Origin: Litorimonas sp964435725 | Lineage (GTDB): Bacteria > Pseudomonadota > Alphaproteobacteria > Caulobacterales > Maricaulaceae | Reading direction: 5' to 3' | Length of the DNA stretch: 64,000 nt | Assembly: GCA_964435725.1 (NCBI GenBank) | Contig: CAYTAJ010000001.1 | Location: 30,127-94,126, forward strand | In this document: in pieces, positions 8,446 through 16,284 of the stretch | Layout of the letters: every line of letters begins with the position of its first letter | Position numbering within the stretch: position 1 is the first letter of the stretch | Position numbers and translations under genes: made by a program | The notes under the pieces: generated by a model | What the model saw: only the letters and a program-made list of their open reading frames with translations | Database searches by the model: none | What the model was told of the DNA's origin: nothing

Positions 8446-9338
8446 ACAAAGGTCGCCTTTACGACGCGATTAAACGCAAGCTCAGTCATAGGCCGCCGAA
8501 ATTTTACACCGGCAAATGCGGAATTATGCCATTTAACTTGTCCCGAATACCAAATGCCATCAAGCTCCACTCGCAATCTTTTCTGACCGTGAATACGCTC
8601 GGCGTGCTCAATCTTGCAGCCGTGAGCTGTGATATCGACGATACACATTTCAATAATGTGTCGCTGAAGCTCAACACGCGCGGGCACATTAATTATGCGG
8701 CGTTCCTCACGTGGTTTTGGTCGTTTGCGAACGACATAGACCATGCCCCCCACAAACAGAATAATCATACCGATTAAAATCATATAATTGACTTGCAGCT
8801 CATTTGGCTTTGCAATTCTGGCTGGGCGAAGCTCCCCACTATTTTGGGACAGAGCCCTATTATCTGACTGGCCGGAGACCGCTTTTTCAGGCGCAATACG
8901 ATCCGTTTCATTGACCACATCTACCTCTTTTATCGTCGTCATCGACCCACTTTGTCCAAACACCTCAACAGGGCTTATCTCTTCGGGTTCAATACAATTC
9001 CAGAAACGCTCCATGATTTGCAAAGCATCAAGATAATTTTGAGTATCACTTTCCAAAAAGGAAACACGGCTTAAATCATCAGTTTCATTTACCGTTTTGG
9101 CAAATGTTGCAACTCGCTCCGCTTCTGAAGGATGGGCCTTTATAAAATCAGGCGTCAATAAGCTCGATAAATCCAATTTTCTTGTTTTTATCGATGCACT
9201 CGTTTCGTTTTGAAATTGTCTAACTTCAGAAAGTATCACCAACGCATCATTGACAATGGCACAGGATGCAAAGGCCCGAACGGGAAAAGCAGCGATCCAA
9301 GAAACTGTCAAAAAACTTATCAAAATACGATTAAGCAC
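8442..9338 (-). CDS. Membrane-spanning PilZ (c-di-GMP-binding) protein with periplasmic domain
   Basis: From the GTG at 9338 the 298-residue product has a signal peptide (1-24, ending AFA|S), a soluble region of about 155 residues, one membrane helix (about 184-203, MILIGMIILFVGGMVYVV) and a C-terminal cytoplasmic PilZ domain. The c-di-GMP signatures are there: R-x-x-x-R at about 210-214 (REERR) and D-x-T-x-x-G at 235-240 (DITAHG). The frame extends to a GTG at 9368, but the shorter start gives a canonical signal peptide and has AAGAG upstream. The periplasmic part is unrecognised. PilZ calls are firm; the idea that it couples the periplasm to c-di-GMP is inference. Confidence 0.78.
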   Translation of the reverse strand: MLNRILISFLTVSWIAAFPVRAFASCAIVNDALVILSEVRQFQNETSASIKTRKLDLSSLLTPDFIKAHPSEAERVATFAKTVNETDDLSRVSFLESDTQNYLDALQIMERFWNCIEPEEISPVEVFGQSGSMTTIKEVDVVNETDRIAPEKAVSGQSDNRALSQNSGELRPARIAKPNELQVNYMILIGMIILFVGGMVYVVRKRPKPREERRIINVPARVELQRHIIEMCIVDITAHGCKIEHAERIHGQKRLRVELDGIWYSGQVKWHNSAFAGVKFRRPMTELAFNRVVKATFV

Positions 9339-9461
9339 GCTCTCTTTTACGAGAATAATATAAATCACACTTTAACGGTGTTATATCCAAAGCTGTAAAA
9401 TACAAAAAACTCTAAATGAAGAAGACTTAATAATAATCATAGAAGGATTAAGACAAACAAC

Positions 9462-9486
9462 GCGTTATTGAGTTTAGCGATAACGC
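9462..9486. promoter_or_regulatory. Inverted repeat upstream of the EF-hand lipoprotein gene
   Basis: The arms GCGTTAT (9462-9468) and ATAACGC (9480-9486) are perfect 7-base inverted copies with an 11-base centre, followed directly by TATAAA. The position, 24 bases before the ATG at 9510, suits an operator or a 5' leader hairpin. No function is shown. Confidence 0.35.
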
Positions 9487-9509
9487 TATAAAACTAACGG
9501 GACACCTTC

Positions 9510-10094
9510 ATGACTTTCCAACCTCTTTCTAAATTTAAGCCGTTTACCCTTGGCTTAATAGCTATCCCTCTATTGTTATCGGCCTGCGCAAATACGCCGG
9601 ATCGCAGAGGCCCTGATACACGTGATCGTTCAGCTAATTCCTCAGGAGAACGCCCCAATAATGGGCGTGCTCGGAACTCAGGCACTTTTGCTCGCCCCCT
9701 CGCTCTGCTCTTCGCGGATATGGATGCAAATGGTGACAAACGTCTTTCTTTGGCAGAATTAGAGGCCGGAGCCGAAAAGGAATGGGAAAGTTTCGATAGA
9801 GCGCCTTCCGCTATATTCTTTGCGAATTGGTCTCGAAACGCGCTTGGGTCAACGGATGCTAGCCCAACTTTTATGATGTTCGACAAAGACCTCAATGGGG
9901 TTGTTTCAAAGGCAGAATTTATGACCTTATTGGCCGAAAGGTTTACACGTTATGATACGGACAAAAATGAACTGGTTGATAGAAGCGAACTCATAGTGGC
10001 TTTTGAAGCCCAAAGGGGTCAGAGATCTGGCGGCAATGATCAAGGCGGCGGTCGCGGCGGTCAACGCGGAGGTGGAGGCCGGCCACCGCGTTAA
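9510..10094 (+). CDS. EF-hand calcium-binding lipoprotein
   Basis: A 194-residue exported lipoprotein: a hydrophobic leader ends in the lipobox LLSAC (Cys26). A low-complexity Asp/Arg/Asn linker follows, then three EF-hand loops at about 72-83 (DANGDKRLSLAE), 125-136 (DKDLNGVVSKAE) and 149-160 (DTDKNELVDRSE). Loops two and three keep the D-x-D-x-N pattern and the closing Glu. The last 25 residues are a Gly/Arg-rich disordered tail. Calcium binding is well supported; the partner is unknown. Confidence 0.8.
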   Translation: MTFQPLSKFKPFTLGLIAIPLLLSACANTPDRRGPDTRDRSANSSGERPNNGRARNSGTFARPLALLFADMDANGDKRLSLAELEAGAEKEWESFDRAPSAIFFANWSRNALGSTDASPTFMMFDKDLNGVVSKAEFMTLLAERFTRYDTDKNELVDRSELIVAFEAQRGQRSGGNDQGGGRGGQRGGGGRPPR

Positions 10095-10123
10095 TACGCA
10101 TAACAATGCTACAGCTAAAATAA

Positions 10124-10156
10124 TTTATCATGAGTCCAAATCGCACTCATGATAAA
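10124..10156. terminator. Long AT-rich hairpin between two convergent genes
   Basis: A perfect 12-base stem (TTTATCATGAGT / ACTCATGATAAA) with a 9-base loop lies between the EF-hand gene (ends 10094) and the acetyltransferase gene (ends 10171). Its place suggests a two-way terminator, but it lacks a strong T run and a GC-rich base. Confidence 0.5.
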
Positions 10157-10170
10157 TGCTCGATCATCAC

Positions 10171-11313
10171 TTATGCGCTGACTTTCTCACAAATAGAGCG
10201 TATCATAGTCGTTTGTGTTTTAAAAAAGCCCGTCTCACAATTAGACACTTGATAATATCTGCGACGCATCTTTCCAGGTAAATCCGACAAATGTTTCCTG
10301 CCGCCTCTTTCAACAGCATTATACATATTTGCCATGAGGCCGCCATATCCCCCTAATGCTGTATAACCAGTGTAAGTATCAACATCTTCCGTCGCGTAAT
10401 ATTTTTTGAAATCTTCTCGCCCAACACCATGGTCTATGCGGGAATAGCCTAATTCATCAGACGACCGGATGATGAAGTTTAGCATTTGCGTGCCAGGGGC
10501 ATATTTATGCAGTTCAGGGTCATACGCCACAATCCAGCGATGATATGTCTTCCCGTCCGTAAGACCAGTATCAATAGCTGCTAAACGGTCGCCGAAATAT
10601 AAGGCGTGCATGTCGAGCCAGATATCTCTTTGTTCTGATTTTCGAAGTAGGTTTTTGAGCAGATTGACCGTCCAATCAACACCTAGAACATTATAGATTT
10701 TATTGTGAGCGAACTGCTTGGACTTCCAAGACACCAGCTGATTAAAAATATCAATATCGCGTGATTGAGTGATAAGTTTGGGCTCACCTATATCTGCACT
10801 CGCTTTCCTTAGACGCCGACGTGTCTCTTTTTGGTGTTTGGTAAAAGCACTATCTCGGCTTGATAACCAATCTTCATATCCATTTGGGAAAGCTATGACG
10901 GCAGCACTTTGCGCCGAATTACTTTTCGTTTTTTTTCCCGAGACTAAAGCATCATAACCGAATACGCCAATTTGTGACTCACCTAAAACATCATGGATTG
11001 AATATGGCTTATCTGGGGAGCATATCACGCCTTGATAATCCGTCATCGGTGCCCCAACCGGTCTCGCGAAATGAGCCCCTTGGAACGGCAATATGGCAAC
11101 AACGCTGTTATCACACTCTAGCACGGCAATGGATACATCATCTCTTAGCTCTGAAACCAACGCCGTATAGTCTGGATGAAAGTAGGGTGAATATAATGAA
11201 GGATTATCCTTTATAAAGAAACGCCACTTCTCCAAAACACGTTTTGGTAAGGTGTTATAGTCGTAAAATTTACGGGTATAAGTAAGGCTATTATCGCCAA
11301 GGTCACAGGTCAT
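10171..11313 (-). CDS. GNAT acetyltransferase of the CelD/BcsL (FemAB-like) type
   Basis: A 380-residue protein resembling the acetyltransferase-like domain of CelD/BcsL proteins, which are associated with exopolysaccharide and cellulose loci. Supporting pieces are the first-half pattern NPSLYSPYFHPDYTALV, a middle KHQKETRRRLRKA helix, and the GNAT core from about 235 to 310 (ALYFGDRLAAIDTGLTDG, HRWIVAYDPELHKYAPG, LGYSRIDHGVGREDFKKYY). It probably modifies a surface glycan in the cytoplasm, but the substrate is unknown. It is downstream of, and co-directional with, the TadG-like gene (85 bases apart). Confidence 0.75.
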   Translation of the reverse strand: MTCDLGDNSLTYTRKFYDYNTLPKRVLEKWRFFIKDNPSLYSPYFHPDYTALVSELRDDVSIAVLECDNSVVAILPFQGAHFARPVGAPMTDYQGVICSPDKPYSIHDVLGESQIGVFGYDALVSGKKTKSNSAQSAAVIAFPNGYEDWLSSRDSAFTKHQKETRRRLRKASADIGEPKLITQSRDIDIFNQLVSWKSKQFAHNKIYNVLGVDWTVNLLKNLLRKSEQRDIWLDMHALYFGDRLAAIDTGLTDGKTYHRWIVAYDPELHKYAPGTQMLNFIIRSSDELGYSRIDHGVGREDFKKYYATEDVDTYTGYTALGGYGGLMANMYNAVERGGRKHLSDLPGKMRRRYYQVSNCETGFFKTQTTMIRSICEKVSA

Positions 11314-11398
11314 TATAATTTTCTCAAAAGGATTACGTTATTACAAACGCATCAAATCAGATAATCCTTCTTTGAAACTACAAAAAATCTTATTTTCT

Positions 11399-12742
11399 TT
11401 ATTGTGTTAATCTCATAGGCGAAATCAAACTTGCAATGTTTTTAAAGACACCTTCAAGCGTTGTGAGATCCGCTTCATAATGGTTCGCGTCGCTCGTCGC
11501 ACACGCCTTTAGCTTATTTTCATTATTATTATTATTAATCAGAAAACCGACAGTATATATTTTCACGTCATTAGATTTTGCGAGATTGCATATCGCAATG
11601 TAACCACTCTGTGCTGCATTGCCGCTGACAACTTGTCGTTTTGTATAGACGGGTAATCCAGTCGTAATCGGAGGATTATTCGACAGTTGTGTGTCGGATG
11701 GAAAATGCTGCCTCGTAATACCGCCATCTGACATTACAATCATAATTTTTTGTGTGCCTGCATTAAATGCCCTAGGCATATCATCATCAACACCCTCCAG
11801 GCGTCCACTCCACTGAGGATCTAACATAGCATAGCCCCAAGCTGCGCCTATGTCGGTCCCTGTTCCATCAGAACGCGCGAAGCTATCGATTAAATTTTCT
11901 AATTTTTCAGTATTGTTTGTTAAACCAATAAGCTCATTTCCGGAATGAGGGCACCAAGGATTTGTCTGATTCCAAGTATAAAGAGCCGGTAGGTAAGTAA
12001 ACTTTTCATCCGGTGATATACCTGCAGAATATTCAGAGGGCGGCATGAATAAACATCCATTCCAAGCCCCATCCACCCAGTGATCAGTCGTATCTGGTGT
12101 CTCAAGCATATACTCGAGTTCAGAAGGTAACCTTACTGTACCCCCGAATGGTACAATTGATATGGAGATACGATCTTCAATTTCGGGGTTGTTCAATAAA
12201 ATAGAGATAAAACTCTTCGCTGCACTTTTCATCGCGTCAAGTCTTGCATTATTCATAGACGATGAAATGTCCAGAACGAGTGAAACCTCTAAATGCTCTC
12301 GACCTGCCACCACTTCGCTGTAAGCATATACTTTGTCGTTACCGTGCCATAAATCCGAAAAGAACAAAGGTGATGTTGTACTTGTTGTCGCTGTTACAGT
12401 TGTCGTTGTTTCGGTATCAACAATTTGAAGATCATAATCATAGTCTATCATGTTATCACTATGTTCGACTGTATTATTCATCACCTTAACAAAAATATCT
12501 TCCCGCTCAGATTTGGAAAGGTTATAGTTTTTTGCTGCATGCAAAGTGGCAACATCCGTTGCTAGCTTTAAATTAGAAGACGACTGCGTTAATCGTGTTA
12601 AATCTATTGACGCCCCAACCAAAAAAACCATCAAGGACATGACAATCGCAGCCATAAGCGCGAAGTTACCTTGCTCATTGGTTCTGTATTTAGCGTATAT
12701 GTAAGCTATACTGTTCACTTCATTGACGTCTTGGTTGCACAA
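11399..12742 (-). CDS. TadG-like pilus-assembly protein with von Willebrand factor A domain
   Basis: A 447-residue protein with a TadE/TadG-like N-terminus (NEQGNFALMAAIVMSLMVFL, one membrane helix at about 28-50) and a large periplasmic vWA domain. The metal site D-x-S-x-S is at 158-162 (DISSS), with the later TGTDIG and VMSDGG elements. TadG proteins are minor pseudopilin-type components of Tad pili. No other tad gene is visible, so this is an orphan copy. The first codon here is a TTG at 12742; a GTG at 12718 is an alternative. The sequence is AT-rich with an Asn run. Confidence 0.78.
   Translation of the reverse strand: MCNQDVNEVNSIAYIYAKYRTNEQGNFALMAAIVMSLMVFLVGASIDLTRLTQSSSNLKLATDVATLHAAKNYNLSKSEREDIFVKVMNNTVEHSDNMIDYDYDLQIVDTETTTTVTATTSTTSPLFFSDLWHGNDKVYAYSEVVAGREHLEVSLVLDISSSMNNARLDAMKSAAKSFISILLNNPEIEDRISISIVPFGGTVRLPSELEYMLETPDTTDHWVDGAWNGCLFMPPSEYSAGISPDEKFTYLPALYTWNQTNPWCPHSGNELIGLTNNTEKLENLIDSFARSDGTGTDIGAAWGYAMLDPQWSGRLEGVDDDMPRAFNAGTQKIMIVMSDGGITRQHFPSDTQLSNNPPITTGLPVYTKRQVVSGNAAQSGYIAICNLAKSNDVKIYTVGFLINNNNNENKLKACATSDANHYEADLTTLEGVFKNIASLISPMRLTQ
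11522..11536. repeat. (ATT)5 trinucleotide tract inside the TadG-like gene
   Basis: Five tandem ATT units, read on the minus strand as an asparagine run near the C-terminus of the vWA protein. It stays in frame if copies are gained or lost, so length could vary without breaking the gene. Confidence 0.7.
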
Positions 12743-12948
12743 AATGCTGAAGTAGCAAGCAAGTAGAAATTTTTCCTTACGATATATAGTTAATGGTGTT
12801 TTGAAATTTTTACATATTATTAGTTGTGAAATGTCGATTCAAATTTTGTGACCCAATAAACGTCACTTTCACGTTTGATATCTGCAGCATTCCGCCACAA
12901 CCACTTCATTTAGATTTTCTTTTCTGACAAGCGCGCTATAGAGGCTCC

Positions 12949-14919
12949 ATGATTGCAGAAATTGGACATTTCCTGTTTATTCTGGCCTTCGTCACAGCCA
13001 TGGCCCAATCAATTTTACCGATGATCGGCGCACACAAAAACAGCACCGCACTCATGGCTTTTGGTGAACGGGCCGCCGCCATTCAATTCGGCCTCATGGC
13101 CGCATGTTTTGTTGCCCTGACCTATACGTTTTTGATTTCAGATTTTTCCGTCAAACTCGCGGCCAGTCATTCTCATACGGCCAAACCCTTGCTCTATAAA
13201 ATTTCCGGGGTGTGGGGTAATCATGAAGGCTCAATCTTGCTTTGGGCTGTCATGCTTAGCCTTTATGGCTATCTTTTCGCGGCCTTTGCGAAAAAACTCC
13301 CCGCAGATTTACGGGCAAGAACCTTAGCCATACAAGGCATGTTGGCTGTAGGATTTATGAGCTTCATACTCTTTACTTCGAACCCGTTTGAGCGCCTATT
13401 TCCTGCACCCGCTGACGGCAGTGGCTTAAATCCTCTTTTACAAGACCCCGGCTTAGCCATACACCCGCCTCTCCTTTACATGGGGTATGTTGGCTATTCC
13501 CTCGCCTTCTCAATGGCCGTCGCCGCCCTAATCTCTGGCAAAATCGACCGCGATTGGGCGCGCGCCCTAAAGCCCTGGTCATTAATCTCTTGGAGCTTTC
13601 TGACCCTCGGTATCACTATGGGCTCACTCTGGGCTTATTATGAGCTTGGTTGGGGCGGTTGGTGGATGTGGGATCCCGTCGAGAATGTCTCCTTTATGCC
13701 ATGGTTAATTGGTACAGCGCTGATGCACTCCATTTTGGTAATGGAACGTCGGCAATCTCTCGCGCATTGGACAGTGCTCTTAGCCATTACAGCCTTCTCC
13801 TTGAGCTTGGTTGGTACCTTTGTTGTGCGCTCAGGCGTCCTCGTATCCGTACACGCCTTTGCCGTTGATCCGGCGCGCGGCGTTTATATTCTCGGCTTAT
13901 TGATTTTTGCCACAGCGAGCGCGCTCGTTCTTTACGCCATGCGTGCCAATACATTGGTTCGCAAAGCCGATTTCGATCGCGTATCGCGTGAAGGCGGACT
14001 TGTTCTGAATAATCTCTTGCTTGCTACGGCAACCGCAACCGTCTTTCTTGGCACGTTTTATCCACTTTTGATGGACGCTTTTACAGGCGATAAAATCAGC
14101 GTGGGTGCTCCCTATTTTGATTTGACCTTTGCCCCCATCATGTCCGTTCTGATTGTCTTCATGGGCGCAGCGCCTTTATTGAAATGGCAAGGCGACAGTC
14201 TGGCTAAATTGAAACGTTTTGCTCTTATCAGTGGTGTCGCCGCGATCATCATCATTACCCTCGCCGGTCTCTTCGGTAAATCCGTTTTAGGCGGCGTTGG
14301 ATTAGCCCTTTCTGCCTATCTCGGTTACGGTGCCATCAAAGCACTGCGTCAGCGTGGCCCGCTTTCGAACATGCCAAGCGCAGCACGCTATGGCACGATT
14401 GGCTTTGCGATAGGACATGTGGGCATGGCCATTTTTACGGCAGGCGCCGTCATTATGAGCGTCTGGGCCGATGACACGATTGGGCGTATCAAACCGGGCG
14501 ATAGTCTTGAGGTTGCAGGCTATACCTTCACGTTGAATGAAATCGATGGCGGGATTGAAAATAACTACTCTTTCCGACGCGGCCTCGTCGAAGTCGAACA
14601 TAAGGGCCGCATAATCGATATATTACAAACCGAGCAACGCTTTTACCCCGTACGAGAAATGATTACCACAGAAGCTGGTTTCCATTTTGAAATTTGGGGC
14701 ACCGTCTTTGCCGCGATTGGTGAAGGTACGCCTGAGGACGGCTATATTATGCGAGCCAATTATCAGCCCGCCGTCGTTTGGATATGGATTGGCGCGACAT
14801 TAATGGCAATTGCGGGTTTCTTGTCGGCTTATGGACTCCGCACTCCTCAGCCAGCGCTTACTAAAAATTCAGCTAAGCCGCTTCGTCGGGAAGAGCTGGC
14901 AGAAGGGGCGGCCGAATAA
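12949..14919 (+). CDS. ccmF: Cytochrome c-type biogenesis protein CcmF (haem lyase)
   Basis: CcmF is the multi-spanning membrane subunit that takes haem from holo-CcmE and, with CcmH, attaches it to apocytochrome c on the periplasmic side. The 656-residue product has many membrane helices and the tryptophan-rich haem-handling motif WGGWWMWDPVEN at about residues 234-245, followed by FMPWLIGTALMHS. Length is typical. It begins the run ccmF-ccmG-ccmH-ccmI with 1-4 base overlaps. ccmE, often just upstream, is not here: the neighbour is a divergent TadG-like gene 206 bases away. Confidence 0.95.
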   Translation: MIAEIGHFLFILAFVTAMAQSILPMIGAHKNSTALMAFGERAAAIQFGLMAACFVALTYTFLISDFSVKLAASHSHTAKPLLYKISGVWGNHEGSILLWAVMLSLYGYLFAAFAKKLPADLRARTLAIQGMLAVGFMSFILFTSNPFERLFPAPADGSGLNPLLQDPGLAIHPPLLYMGYVGYSLAFSMAVAALISGKIDRDWARALKPWSLISWSFLTLGITMGSLWAYYELGWGGWWMWDPVENVSFMPWLIGTALMHSILVMERRQSLAHWTVLLAITAFSLSLVGTFVVRSGVLVSVHAFAVDPARGVYILGLLIFATASALVLYAMRANTLVRKADFDRVSREGGLVLNNLLLATATATVFLGTFYPLLMDAFTGDKISVGAPYFDLTFAPIMSVLIVFMGAAPLLKWQGDSLAKLKRFALISGVAAIIIITLAGLFGKSVLGGVGLALSAYLGYGAIKALRQRGPLSNMPSAARYGTIGFAIGHVGMAIFTAGAVIMSVWADDTIGRIKPGDSLEVAGYTFTLNEIDGGIENNYSFRRGLVEVEHKGRIIDILQTEQRFYPVREMITTEAGFHFEIWGTVFAAIGEGTPEDGYIMRANYQPAVVWIWIGATLMAIAGFLSAYGLRTPQPALTKNSAKPLRREELAEGAAE

Positions 14920-15443
14920 TGAAACGCTTTCTCCCTCTCATAATCTTTGGCGTTATTGTCTTAGCCTTTGCCATCGGACTGACGAAAGACCCACGTCGCA
15001 TGGAAGATATGCTGATTGATCAACCCTTCCCGGAATTTGAGCTCACAGCACTTGATAGGCCTGAGCAGGTTTTGAACGAAAACGTTATCAAAGGTGAAGT
15101 CAGTCTTGTGAATGTCTTTGGCTCTTGGTGCGTGAGTTGTAACGTCGAACATCCCATCTTGATGGAAATATCCCAAGATGAAGCCATCCGTATGGTCGGG
15201 CATAATTGGCGAGACGGTCGCGAGAACGCCCGCAAATGGCTAAACGATAAAGGCGACCCTTATGACATCATTATTTATGATGAGCATAGCGAGCTCGCTA
15301 TTCCTTTGGGCGTGACAGGGGCTCCGGAAACCTTCATCACGGATAAGCAGGGCCGTATTCGTTATAAACATTCAGGGCCTATCGGTTATCAAGATTGGGA
15401 AGAGACATTACGCCCGCTTATTCAGACATTGAAGGCGGAATAA
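14919..15443 (+). CDS. ccmG: Thiol:disulfide interchange protein CcmG (DsbE)
   Basis: A membrane-anchored periplasmic thioredoxin that reduces the haem-binding cysteines of apocytochrome c. It is 174 residues: N-terminal helix (about 4-20), thioredoxin fold with active site W-C71-V-S-C74, and the cis-proline loop TGAPETFI. Its start ATG overlaps the ccmF stop (TAATG), and its own stop overlaps ccmH the same way, so the three are translationally coupled. Confidence 0.93.
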   Translation: MKRFLPLIIFGVIVLAFAIGLTKDPRRMEDMLIDQPFPEFELTALDRPEQVLNENVIKGEVSLVNVFGSWCVSCNVEHPILMEISQDEAIRMVGHNWRDGRENARKWLNDKGDPYDIIIYDEHSELAIPLGVTGAPETFITDKQGRIRYKHSGPIGYQDWEETLRPLIQTLKAE

Positions 15444-15847
15444 TGCGGTTGTTTATTTTTATAATAACAGTTTTTTTTGCCTCACCCGTCTGGGCGCAGA
15501 CCTCAGGATTTACGGCGGCTGACCCCGTTATCGAAGAGCGTGCCAGAGAGATTGGACAATCCCTACGCTGCGTTGTCTGTCAAAATCAATCCATTGATGA
15601 ATCTGATGCCCCCCTCGCTGCGGACATGCGAAAGCTCGTGAGAACGCGACTCGCCGAAGGTGACAGTAATGAGCAAGTTATTAGTTTCATGCGTGAAAAA
15701 TATGGGGACTATGTACTGCTTAAGCCCCCTGTACAGGGCAATACCTATATCCTTTGGGCTTTGCCCTTTTTGATTATGTTGGCCGGGCTCATATGGTTTT
15801 TCAGGGCTGGCAGTCAAACTAACAAAGCTGAAGGAGACAGCACATGA
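15443..15847 (+). CDS. ccmH: Cytochrome c-type biogenesis protein CcmH (CcmL/CycL)
   Basis: A 134-residue periplasmic redox partner that keeps apocytochrome c thiols reduced for haem attachment by CcmF. It has a signal peptide (1-18, VWA|Q), the family motif LRCVVCQNQSI with redox cysteines C43 and C46, and a C-terminal membrane helix (about 101-117). The frame is open to 15395, but the ATG at 15443 gives the signal peptide and the TAATG overlap with ccmG. It overlaps the next gene by 4 bases (ATGA). Confidence 0.93.
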   Translation: MRLFIFIITVFFASPVWAQTSGFTAADPVIEERAREIGQSLRCVVCQNQSIDESDAPLAADMRKLVRTRLAEGDSNEQVISFMREKYGDYVLLKPPVQGNTYILWALPFLIMLAGLIWFFRAGSQTNKAEGDST

Positions 15848-16278
15848 TCTGGCTCATTATCTTTATCATTGCACTTGGCATATCGCTTTTTCTGATAACG
15901 CCTTTTGTCCAAGCGTCGAATAAAAAGCCGGCGCTTATCACGCTCTTCATGGCAGGGTTTATCGCCAGTGGCTTAGGGTTTTATGCGCTGCTTGGCACAC
16001 CCGAAGAACCGCCCCAACATCCTATGATGACCGAAGCTGATATTCAAGGCATGGTTGATGGCCTCGCCGCGCGGTTGGCTGATGACCCAGAGTACCCGGC
16101 AGGTTGGGCCAGGTTATTGCGCTCTCGTATTGTCATGAATGATGTGCAAGCCTTGATAGAAGACCACAAAACAATGTCTGCGTACTTCGCTGATCGGCCC
16201 GCTATTATTGAGCAAATAAATCAGGAAAGCGGGTTCAGCAAACTCGCTTCTTCTATTGCAGCGTCAGAAGAAAATTAA
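15844..16278 (+). CDS. ccmI: Short CcmI-type cytochrome c maturation protein
   Basis: At 144 residues this is much shorter than usual CcmI/CycH proteins. It has two N-terminal hydrophobic helices (about 2-22 and 31-50) and one segment like the first CcmI tetratricopeptide unit (DIQGMVDGLAARLADDPEYPAGWARLL). The remaining TPR region that binds apocytochrome c tails is absent, and the reading frame ends cleanly with no sign of a frameshift. The call rests on position after ccmH and on the CcmI-like segment. It could be a reduced CcmI or a partner for a separate TPR protein. Confidence 0.72.
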   Translation: MIWLIIFIIALGISLFLITPFVQASNKKPALITLFMAGFIASGLGFYALLGTPEEPPQHPMMTEADIQGMVDGLAARLADDPEYPAGWARLLRSRIVMNDVQALIEDHKTMSAYFADRPAIIEQINQESGFSKLASSIAASEEN

Positions 16279-16284
16279 GAAACC

